Source: Nostoc sp. JL34 (GTDB taxonomy: Bacteria; Cyanobacteriota; Cyanobacteriia; Cyanobacteriales; Nostocaceae). Taken from it: a stretch of DNA of 64,000 nt. A model generated the notes under the pieces. That model did no database searches, was not told the DNA's origin, and saw only the letters and a program-made list of their open reading frames with translations. Location: contig NZ_JABXKQ010000108.1 of assembly GCF_017114945.1 (NCBI RefSeq), positions 1 through 64,000 on the forward strand, in the 5' to 3' direction. Positions 53,194-61,900 of this stretch are shown here, piece after piece; the first letter of the stretch is position 1, and every line of letters begins with the position of its first letter. Made by a program: the position numbers and the translations under genes.

Positions 53194-55967
53194 GAAATAG
53201 TTCCTTGAACTGTAAAAGGCTGTCCATAACCAACACGACCGCCAAAATAGGTATTTTCAAAATACTCTACGTCAAATAAGTTTTTGAAGTTGAGTCCGAC
53301 TCTAAATCTATCTCTGTTGTAGAAAATAGCTGCATCAGTCCGAACATAACTCGGTACATCGAAAGTATTTGGCAAATCTCCAGCGCGATCGCCCACAAAA
53401 AACAAACCAAAACCAAATCCTAACCCTTGTAAATCACCTTTTTGAATTTCGTAGGTTGTCCATACGTTGAAAGCATGGTCTGCGGTATTGGGTAAACGAC
53501 TTCCAACTTCAAAAGTAGTATCCTCGGTAATTCGGGCATCAGTATAAGCATAGCCTGCAAGAATATTCCATCCTGGCAAAATTTCGCCTGTCACGCTCAG
53601 TTCAATCCCTCGGCTGTTCTGCTCACCTGTTTGGATTTGAAAATTTTGATCGTTGGGGTCAGTTACCAAAACATTGGTACGGGTCAAATCATAGAAAGCA
53701 AGCGTTGCCGAAAGTCGGTCGTTTAAATCTGCCTTTATACCAACCTCATACTGTCTACCCCGTTCTGGGTCAAAAGCTGTCGCCAAACTAGCGCCAAAGA
53801 GATATGTGCCTCTTGCTGGAGTAAATGAACTGATATAGCTGGCATACAGCGAAATCGCGGGGATGGGTTGATAAACAATTCCAAACCGAGGATTCAAGGC
53901 GCTATCTGACTGGCTACTTTCTGTATTAGAAGGAAAATCTTCAGAGTATTGCTTAAAACCATCAAACCGCGCACCCAACAGCAGCTTCAAATTTTCTGTT
54001 ATGGCGATTTGATCTTGAAGATAAATTCCTAATGAATCTGTTGTTGTTTTATTGCTAGTTTCAAAATTAAACGCATCTCTTGGTTGACCGTAAACAGGAT
54101 TAAATATATCAATGGATGCAGCATCAGCAGATGCAAATCTTGGTGTTGCGTTTATATAACGATTCAGATCAACTCCAAATAGAAGCTGATGCCGAATTGA
54201 ACCTGTGGAAAACTTACCTACAACATTTGTTGTGATAATATAATTCGTGAGATATTGGTCAAATATCGAGAAAGAACGGCTAATAGTTCGGTTGTCTGCA
54301 TCTAAACTTCCAGGTCTCGTTTGTGCGGCATAGTAACTGTTAAAACCATACCGAAAAGCATTGTTCAAAGACCAATTGTCGCTAAATTTATGTTCTAGCT
54401 GATATCCAATCCTTGTAGTTGATCCGTTTATTTCATCCGAAGGTTCAGTAAGGTTGCGATTACGGGGGATTTTACCGTTAGGGTTCGGAAATATAGTGCC
54501 AACAGTCGGTACACCAAATTCTATACCAGAATTTCTAGTCTCAATGTAGTCTGCGCTTAAAGTCAGCTTAGTTCTTTCGCCAATTACCACATCGATCACA
54601 GGTGATATATTGAAGTTTTCACTAGTGTAGGAATCGACAAAACTACCTGAATTTCTATAGGCTGTATTGAGCCGATACAATACGGTTTTTGAGTCATTTA
54701 ACGGCCCAGAAAGATCAACTGCACCTCTGTAGAAACTATAGCTGCCAACGGTTGCATCAACAGCGTAAAAAGGCTCACTTAAAGGAGGTTTAGTGACGAT
54801 GTTGATGCTTCCGCCCGGACTACCCAAGCCAAATAGTACGGATGCTGGGCCTCTGAGTACCTCAACTCGCTCAACATTGGCAAGTTCAACCGTGTCTCCA
54901 ACCCCAGGATCGGGTAAACCATTCCTAAGCAAATTATTATCCGCTAGGGCAAATCCGCGAATTCTATAGAAAACAGATGGGCCACTGGTAAATTCTGGAG
55001 TTACACCAGCAACATTCCTGAGTGCATCGTCTAAGCGAGTAACCTGTTGGTCGCGCAATACTTGTTGTGGTACGACTTGAATCGATTGGGGAATATCACG
55101 CAGGGGGGTATCTGTTCGAGTCGCAGCTGAGGAGTTAGGTACGCGATACCCATCTTGCTCACCCGTCACCACCAACTCAATCGGCTGATCCTGCTGTGCT
55201 GCTGGTTCCTCTTGTGGTGTCTCAGTTGCTGGCTTCTGTGGTGTTACCGGTGGCTGCATCGCAGTTGCAGCAGTTGTCGTCACTCCAAAAATCAGACCTT
55301 CATCACCATCAAACAACTCAGCTTGTGGTAGTCCTGCCTCACCTACCACCATCACCTGGACAGTATTTGCATCCTGGTTGATGACTGTAATCTCAGTCAC
55401 TCCCGCAAGTGGTTTTTCTGAACGAAATACGAAAGCTTCACCACTGGGTAAACGCAGTTGTGCGTTAGGAATATCAGCAATAAAGTTATTCCCCTGACTG
55501 CGATTTGTTATTTGCAGTTTTTCCCCAAGGGATGTCTCCAAAATTAACTCCACACCTTTTTCTGTGGGATTTACCTTGACTCCCGTGATTGGTATGACTT
55601 GTTGATCCCCATTTTTTTGTTCTGAGTTAGGGGGGGTAGTTGGTGTTGGTGACTGTACCAGCATTTGGGCGCTAGTAGCGGGAAGTTCGATCTCGCTTAG
55701 TTGCCGAATATTTTTACTTGTTTTATCCGACTTTGTTTTAAGGAGTTGGGATTTTTTGCTACTGGGAGCTAGTACTGGAGATTTGCTGTTCGCAAATTTT
55801 TTATCTGTAACTGCAACCTTCTCATCTAATGCAGATTTCCCTACCCTCTGGGTAGAAGATTTGCCTTGAACATCCTCTCGTACTTCCTCACCCTTAGCAG
55901 GAGTGTTTATAACAACAACAACCGCACCTGTTAGCAGCAGGCTTTGAAAAAATTTATCTAACTTCAT
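53181..55967 (-). CDS. TonB-dependent siderophore receptor with N-terminal AMIN domain
   Basis: 928 residues. A signal peptide (MKLDKFFQSLLLTGAVVVVI) is followed by a lysine/serine-rich spacer, an AMIN domain at ~124-232 (ITGVKVNPTEKGVELILET), a Pro/Gln linker, the plug (DTPLRDIPQSIQVVPQQVL ... RVEVLRGPASVLFGLGSPGGSINIVTK) and a 22-strand barrel ending NLFDVEYFENTYFGGRVGYGQPFTVQGTISWQL. The AMIN-plug-barrel layout is typical of cyanobacterial ferric-siderophore receptors. It is the first gene of the receptor-fecB-DUF1636 operon and has an operator-like dyad upstream. Confidence 0.95.
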   Translation of the reverse strand: MKLDKFFQSLLLTGAVVVVINTPAKGEEVREDVQGKSSTQRVGKSALDEKVAVTDKKFANSKSPVLAPSSKKSQLLKTKSDKTSKNIRQLSEIELPATSAQMLVQSPTPTTPPNSEQKNGDQQVIPITGVKVNPTEKGVELILETSLGEKLQITNRSQGNNFIADIPNAQLRLPSGEAFVFRSEKPLAGVTEITVINQDANTVQVMVVGEAGLPQAELFDGDEGLIFGVTTTAATAMQPPVTPQKPATETPQEEPAAQQDQPIELVVTGEQDGYRVPNSSAATRTDTPLRDIPQSIQVVPQQVLRDQQVTRLDDALRNVAGVTPEFTSGPSVFYRIRGFALADNNLLRNGLPDPGVGDTVELANVERVEVLRGPASVLFGLGSPGGSINIVTKPPLSEPFYAVDATVGSYSFYRGAVDLSGPLNDSKTVLYRLNTAYRNSGSFVDSYTSENFNISPVIDVVIGERTKLTLSADYIETRNSGIEFGVPTVGTIFPNPNGKIPRNRNLTEPSDEINGSTTRIGYQLEHKFSDNWSLNNAFRYGFNSYYAAQTRPGSLDADNRTISRSFSIFDQYLTNYIITTNVVGKFSTGSIRHQLLFGVDLNRYINATPRFASADAASIDIFNPVYGQPRDAFNFETSNKTTTDSLGIYLQDQIAITENLKLLLGARFDGFKQYSEDFPSNTESSQSDSALNPRFGIVYQPIPAISLYASYISSFTPARGTYLFGASLATAFDPERGRQYEVGIKADLNDRLSATLAFYDLTRTNVLVTDPNDQNFQIQTGEQNSRGIELSVTGEILPGWNILAGYAYTDARITEDTTFEVGSRLPNTADHAFNVWTTYEIQKGDLQGLGFGFGLFFVGDRAGDLPNTFDVPSYVRTDAAIFYNRDRFRVGLNFKNLFDVEYFENTYFGGRVGYGQPFTVQGTISWQL

Positions 55968-56014
55968 TTATCCGCTTACACTCAATCACACTACTTGGTC
56001 GCACCCGAAGACAC

Positions 56015-56043
56015 AATGACAATCTTTGAAAAGAATTGTCATT
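56015..56043. promoter_or_regulatory. Operator-like dyad upstream of the TonB receptor
   Basis: AATGACAAT (56015-56023) and ATTGTCATT (56035-56043) are exact reverse complements, 48-76 bases before the receptor start. Placement and AT-rich dyad fit an iron-responsive operator (Fur-type), but the half-sites are spaced more widely than a classical Fur box. Confidence 0.4.
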
Positions 56044-56497
56044 TAGGGTTAAGCTAGTTGAATCATATTATGAAGTGATGCAAGACACAAGATAATTAAT
56101 AATCTTTTTTATTTAAAATGTATACCAGACAGTAATTATTCTTATAACCGTATGTTTGCTTGATATAAAATCAGAGATTGTACTAGTAGCCAAAATTACG
56201 TTCCAAACAAGTATTTTTCAAAGCCAAAATAGCCTTATTAATTACGGATTTGCCCCAAATAGGGCGAAAATGATAGTTGATATAGCCCTATGTAAAACTT
56301 AGATATCTGTTTTGAGATGAGATTTTAAAAAGTATATTGCTCGTCATCTTATAAACAAAATTACATAAGTAAAGCTAATACTTAAGTAGGTTTTGATAAA
56401 GACTATCTATAAAAACTCTCTTGCTAAAGCGACTTATTCTCGTTAATGTAATCAAGGATAAATAAAAATTACTTGCAATAACAAAGATAGCTAAAAA
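56044..56497. other. AT-rich divergent intergenic region
   Basis: No gene is seen. The region between the receptor operon (left) and the biosynthetic genes (right) presumably carries promoters for both. Confidence 0.4.
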
Positions 56498-56592
56498 TTA
56501 TGCAAGCCGTTGAACCATGATACGAATCATGGGAACACAGATGAATGTCTCCGAAGTTTTGGGTAGTCGTTCATAATCCTTACTTAAAACGC
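56498..56592 (-). pseudogene. C-terminal relic of an IS transposase
   Basis: Minus strand reads VLSKDYERLPKTSETFICVP then MIRIMVQRLA-stop, matching the end of DDE transposases of the IS5-like group (RLP.TSE..IY.AMIRIM.RRLA). Nothing upstream continues it, so only the tail remains. Confidence 0.7.
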
Positions 56593-56609
56593 CAACAACA
56601 ATTAACCCG

Positions 56610-56643
56610 GATTTCTCACTTGCGAGAAATCCGGGTTGGAAAG
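56610..56643. repeat. Perfect hairpin near the transposase relic
   Basis: AACCCGGATTTCTC pairs with GAGAAATCCGGGTT over 14 bases with a six-base loop. There is no T run on either side, so it is more likely a dispersed repeat than a terminator. Confidence 0.6.
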
Positions 56644-56823
56644 AGAGATCCTGATTGCAACTAAATTAATTTCTCGATTGGGAGCAAAATTTCCTGTAGG
56701 TTTGTCAATGTTTGACTTTTTGGTGCAAATAATTATACTAAGTAAGCAAGCAGAAATGATTGAGCAGCGTTGAAAAAAGTTGAAGGATTATCTGAATAAG
56801 AGGCAGAAGCTTTTTTAGCTAAT

Positions 56824-56842
56824 CTTAATGATAATTCTTAAA
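56824..56842. promoter_or_regulatory. Possible Fur box before the biosynthetic genes
   Basis: CTTAATGATAATTCTTAAA contains AATGATAAT and by eye matches about 13 of 19 positions of the consensus GATAATGATAATCATTATC. It lies 38 bases before the methyltransferase start, where a repressor could block transcription when iron is sufficient. Confidence 0.45.
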
Positions 56843-56879
56843 TTATTCGATATTAAACTTTTACACAAAAAACAAACAT

Positions 56880-57692
56880 ATGTCTTTAGTCAAAAATGAT
56901 GCAAATCACGAGCCTATTGCTTCTGTATTTAACTTACTTAGTTCAGATGCAGAGTTGGTGATCCCAGTTTTAGAAGAATTAATGTTAAAACATCTCTCTA
57001 AAAGAGCACATATTCTCGATATTGGTTGTTCTAACGGAAAGATAGTCCAACAGCTTCAAATCAGAGGTTATCAAACTACTGGGCTTGATGTTTCTGAGGA
57101 ACTGTTGCGTTTTGCCCGAACAAATGCACCTGAAGGTGAATTCATCCTTGGTGATATACGTAACTTTAAGTCACCTCCCACCTATGATGCGGTTTATTCA
57201 AAAAACGTTTTCAGCTTCTTCCTGAATCTTGATGAATTGACAACTGTCTTTCAAAACGTATATGCAGCGATGCATGATAATGCTCTGTTTGTATTCAGCA
57301 TGGCAAGTGCAGACATCACATCGCATGATGGTGAACCTCAAGATTCAGATCGTTTTAATGTCAAGGATCTTGGATCACATGACGGTGAACCTCAATTTTT
57401 AGAAGGTTATACTGTCAATGAGAAATTCGTTTATATTGAAAGATCCAAATACAATCCAGAAGAAAGGATACGGAAAATTGAAGTTACCACGTTTGAATTA
57501 ATAAATGGAATTTGGAAGCGTTCAGACAGTACTGTACTAGAAAAAGATTATTTTTTATCAGAAATTAAATCGGCTTTAGAGAATGTGGGTTTCATAGAAA
57601 TCAATGACTATAATAGCAAAGATTTTGGAGATGCTTACAAAACAGATGATCGGCTTTGCGTTGTTTGTCGTAAGCCATCCCTTTCGCAATAA
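56880..57692 (+). CDS. Class I SAM-dependent methyltransferase
   Basis: 270 residues. Motif I ILDIGCSNGKIVQQL and following TTGLDVSEELLRFARTNAP are clear, then FILGDIRNF and YDAVYSKNVFSFFLNLDEL. A duplicated SHDGEPQ segment appears at residues ~141-170, which looks like a small internal repeat. It is the first gene after the likely iron-regulated region and could methylate the peptide product, but its substrate is unknown. About 290 bases separate it from the cupin gene. Confidence 0.82.
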   Translation: MSLVKNDANHEPIASVFNLLSSDAELVIPVLEELMLKHLSKRAHILDIGCSNGKIVQQLQIRGYQTTGLDVSEELLRFARTNAPEGEFILGDIRNFKSPPTYDAVYSKNVFSFFLNLDELTTVFQNVYAAMHDNALFVFSMASADITSHDGEPQDSDRFNVKDLGSHDGEPQFLEGYTVNEKFVYIERSKYNPEERIRKIEVTTFELINGIWKRSDSTVLEKDYFLSEIKSALENVGFIEINDYNSKDFGDAYKTDDRLCVVCRKPSLSQ

Positions 57693-57751
57693 TAAATATA
57701 ATTACAAAGTTACTATATAGTAAACCGGAATCAACGGATTTTGGGAAAACA

Positions 57752-57808
57752 CATAGGCGATCGCGTAGAATAGCTGCTCAATTATAAGTATTGGGTTTGA
57801 CTGGGAAA
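57752..57808 (+). pseudogene. Relic of a FAAL gene 5' part
   Basis: About 57 bases (ATAGGCGATCGCGTAGAATA...) match bases 59080-59136 of the NRPS gene, encoding RRSRQIAAQLQALGLAGE, with a handful of changes including stops. It is a dead fragment of a duplicated FAAL start, 1.3 kb before the live one. Confidence 0.75.
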
Positions 57809-57980
57809 AGTGACTGATTATTAGACACATCTGTAATATTAACTTGGCGTAAAAAAAGGACATAAACCAAGAAATTACTTTGATAATTCATAAATGAATA
57901 AAAACCTAACATTCATTCTAGATGGCAATACCTATAAACAGTGTAAAACTTTCAATTAAAATAAGGAGATTGGAATTTAT

Positions 57981-58865
57981 ATGCAAATTCAAGCTAGTGA
58001 GTCAATTTTAAAAATTAAAAGGCCTAGTACAAAGCAATTTTCCGAGACATGTAAACAATTTCAGCCTTTTATTATTGAAGATGTTGCTCAACATTGGGGT
58101 GCTTGTCAGAATTGGTCTAATGATTATCTGATAAAACACTGTGGAGATAATATGGTTCCAGTAAGATTTTATCAAAAAGATTTTTGGTCAGATCATAAAA
58201 ACTTTGCTAATGAAGATGGCTATGAGCCTAAAAAAGAAATTAAACTCAAGGAGTATATAAATAACCATCTAGAAGATCGTAATTTAGAATGTTATTTATC
58301 TGAGGCATATTTTGAAGAGCGTTTTCCGGAAATTGTTGGAGATGTAACTTATCCAGAATACTTGAACAGAAAGGCATTTGTTATATTATGGTATGGTTTT
58401 TCAAGTACAAAATTTTCTTCAACTACTAACCTTCACTTCGATCCACTACATAATATTTTTGCTCAAATCCGAGGGAGAAAAAGAATACTTTTATATCCGC
58501 CTTCAAATTATTTGTCATTCTATCCACCTCTTGAGAGTCCTTCTGGCGTAGGATTTAATAGTAAGGTAAATCCGGATCTATTAAATTTAGAATTATTTCC
58601 GAAGTTTCCTTGGCAAGAAAAAATAGAAGTTATACTTCAACCGGGAGAAATACTCTACATACCTCCTTTCTGGTGGCATCATATTACCGCAGTAGATAAG
58701 AATATATCATTATCATTTTGGTACGATCTGAAAATTCAAGATTTTTTCTGGCAAAAAAATATGTCGTCAGTTTTTTTTAATATTGCGCCTCATTATTTAT
58801 CTCATACAATCTCTGCTGGAAAACTCAATTATTTTATGGAATTCTTTAAGAGTATGTTTGTTTAA
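57981..58865 (+). CDS. JmjC/cupin_8-like Fe(II)/2-oxoglutarate oxygenase
   Basis: 294 residues, with AAGGAGA ten bases before the ATG. The N-terminus FSETCKQFQPFIIEDVAQHWGACQNWS is typical of cupin_8 proteins. Metal ligands appear as HFD in TTNLHFDPLHNIFAQIRG and a histidine in ILYIPPFWWHHI; KRILLYPPS is the usual co-substrate strand. It probably hydroxylates an amino-acid side chain. Next to an NRPS whose A domain looks specific for Asn, beta-hydroxylation of Asn/Asp is a reasonable guess, as beta-hydroxyaspartate binds iron in many siderophores. It ends 53 bases before the NRPS start. Confidence 0.82.
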   Translation: MQIQASESILKIKRPSTKQFSETCKQFQPFIIEDVAQHWGACQNWSNDYLIKHCGDNMVPVRFYQKDFWSDHKNFANEDGYEPKKEIKLKEYINNHLEDRNLECYLSEAYFEERFPEIVGDVTYPEYLNRKAFVILWYGFSSTKFSSTTNLHFDPLHNIFAQIRGRKRILLYPPSNYLSFYPPLESPSGVGFNSKVNPDLLNLELFPKFPWQEKIEVILQPGEILYIPPFWWHHITAVDKNISLSFWYDLKIQDFFWQKNMSSVFFNIAPHYLSHTISAGKLNYFMEFFKSMFV

Positions 58866-58918
58866 TTGATGTTCTTATAACAAAATGAGTTGCACATTGC
58901 GTTGAGTTGAAAATAGAA

Positions 58919-61900
58919 ATGAATAAATTTTCTCATAGCTTCTTGGATATTATTGGCAACTTTTCTACAGTTGTCGAAGTACTGCGTTTAAGAAGCTCTA
59001 CGCAGCCGGATAGAGATGCTTTTACCTTTTTGTTAGATGGGAAAACAGAACAAACAACACTAACATATCAAGAATTAGATAGGCGATCGCGTCAAATAGC
59101 TGCTCAATTACAAGCATTGGGTTTGGCTGGGGAACGCGCTTTACTACTTTATCCAGCCGGATTAGACTTTTTGGTTGCTTTTTTCGGTTGTTTATATGCC
59201 GGAGTTGTGGCTGTAACTGCATATCCCCCTAGAAATGAGCGCAACACACCGAGAATAAAAGCTATTTCTATAGATGCACAAGCAGCGATCGCTCTCACGA
59301 CAACAGAAATCCTGCCGATAGTGCGGTCTTTAATGTCACAAAAGACTGACTTAGAATCCTTACAGTGGTTGACTACTGATAATCTTGCAGAGGGAATAGA
59401 AGATGCTTGGCAAGAACCCTCTATTGATCGAGATACCTTGGCTTTTCTGCAATACACCTCTGGCTCTACAGGGACACCTAAGGGTGTAATGATTAGTCAT
59501 GGAAACCTACTGCACAATGCTGACACAACTTACCAATTTATGGAGCATTCTCCAGAAAGTAAGTTCGTGACGTGGTTGCCGATGTACCACGATATGGGTC
59601 TGATTGGGGGAATACTGCAACCTTTGTATGGAGGTTTTCCTTGCATCATCATGCCTCCAACTTCCTTTCTGCAACGTCCTTATCGTTGGTTGCAGGCTAT
59701 ATCTCACTACAAAGGTACAACTAGTGGTGGCCCTAACTTTGCCTATGAGTTATGTACTCAAAAAATTACTCCTGAACAAAAAGAAACTCTTGACTTGAGT
59801 AGTTGGAGTGTGGCATTTAACGGCGCGGAACCGATTCGTTATGATACTTTAGAGCGGTTTGCAGCAGCTTTTGCAGATTGTGGCTTCCGTAAAGAGGCAT
59901 TCTACCCTTGTTACGGAATGGCTGAAACAACTCTGATGGTTTCTGGTGTGCAGAAGGCAACATCACCAATTATCAAAACAGTCCAAAAGTCTGCATTAGA
60001 ATCCAATCGAGTAGTTGCATCATCTGTTAAAGATGAGGATGTTTATCATTTCGTCAGTTGTGGTCGAGTCATACCAGAATTGGAAGTGGCGATCGCTAAC
60101 CCAGAAACACTCAGTAGTTGTAAACCTGGTGAAATTGGGGAAATCTGGGTATCTGGGCCGAGTGTTGGTCAAGGTTATTGGAATCGTCTTCAAGAGACAG
60201 CAGAAACTTTCCATGCTTACTTATCAGACACTAGTGTAGGCCCTTTTCTGCGGACGGGAGATTTAGGTTTTTTGCAGAATAGCGAGCTTTTCATTACAGG
60301 TAGAGCCAAAGATTTAATTATTATTCGAGGTAGAAATCTTTACCCACAAGATATAGAATTAACCGCAGAACGTAGTCATTCATCTTTACATTCCGGTGCT
60401 AGTGCAGCATTTACAGCCGAAGTTAACAACGAAGAACGGCTGGTAATCGTCCAAGAATTGAAGTTTCGCGCCAAGCCAAATTTAGAAGAAGTTATATCTG
60501 CAATTCGCCAAGCTGTTACTGAAGAACATGAAGTACAAGTTTATGCTGTGGTTTTGATTAAACCAGGTAGTATTCCCAAAACTTCTAGCGGTAAGATTCA
60601 ACGACGTGCAACTCGTACTCAGTTTCAGAATGGTGAACTGAGTGTAGTTGTCAGTAACACTCTCAAAATTAGCAATATTGTCAGAGAAGAAACTCGATTA
60701 CAGCGTTCTGAACTTTTGGCACTTTCTCCAAGAGAATGTCAACAGCTTTTAGAAACATATTTGATTGAACAAGAAGCGAGAGTACTTGCGATCGCACCAG
60801 ATGATATTAGTCCTGAAGAACCATTAAGCGCTCTGGGACTTGATTCTTTAAAAGTGTTTGAGTTGAAAAACCGCATTGAGGCTGATTTAGAGGTAGAAAT
60901 ATCAGTAGCAGACTTCTTTGCAGGGATGAGTACGCGATCGCTCGTCACTAAGATTCTGGCTCAAATAACAACAGATGCGATCCCGTCAATATCCCTAACT
61001 CAACGAGAAAAAACTACATCCGTTCAGCCTCTATCTTTTGCCCAGCAGGGATTGTGGTTCATCAATCAGCTAAATCCTGATACTCCTACATATAATATTC
61101 CTATAGTTATTAGCTTAAAAGGTTGCATTAATTTAGTAGCCTTACAAGATAGTCTTAATGAAATTATTAACCGACACGAAGTATTACGAACAAGCTTTGC
61201 AGTGGTTGACGGACAACCAGCCCAAGTTATAAATCAACCTGCACCCTTAACTTTAGCGGTTGAAGATTTGCGTTTACTCTCAGAAAGAGAACGCACTCAA
61301 GAAGCACAACGTTTAGCTACAGAATTAGCACAGGAGCCGTTTGATTTATCTGCTCAATCACTTTTCCGTGCTAAAATTTTACAGTTAGATGATAAAAGTT
61401 ATCAATTATTAGTCACTCTGCATCATATAATTGCAGATGGTTGGTCTATTGGTATTCTGCTCAAAGAACTAGCTGCATTATATGATGCATTCTCCACGGG
61501 CAAAGTCTGTCTGCATTCGCGCAGCGTGTCGCAGACAGACGCTACGCCAACACCACTACCTGAACTGCCTATTCAGTATAGAGATTTTGTCAATTGGCAA
61601 CGACAATGCCTTGATGGCGAGAGCGCTACGCGCACACTACGCGATCGCATTCAACCAAAACTTACTTATTGGAAACAAAAGTTAAGTGGTGAACTGACTG
61701 TATTGAATTTACCAACTGACCGGCCGCGATCGCCAGTTCAAACATTCAAAGGCGCTCAAGCGAAATTAGTTCTTTCCCAAACTCTGACAAAAGAGCTAAA
61801 GAATTTCAGCCGTCATGCGGGAGTAACTCTGTTTATGACCTTGCTTACAGCCTTCAAAATCTTGCTGTATCGCTATACAGGTCAGACTGATATTTTAGTC

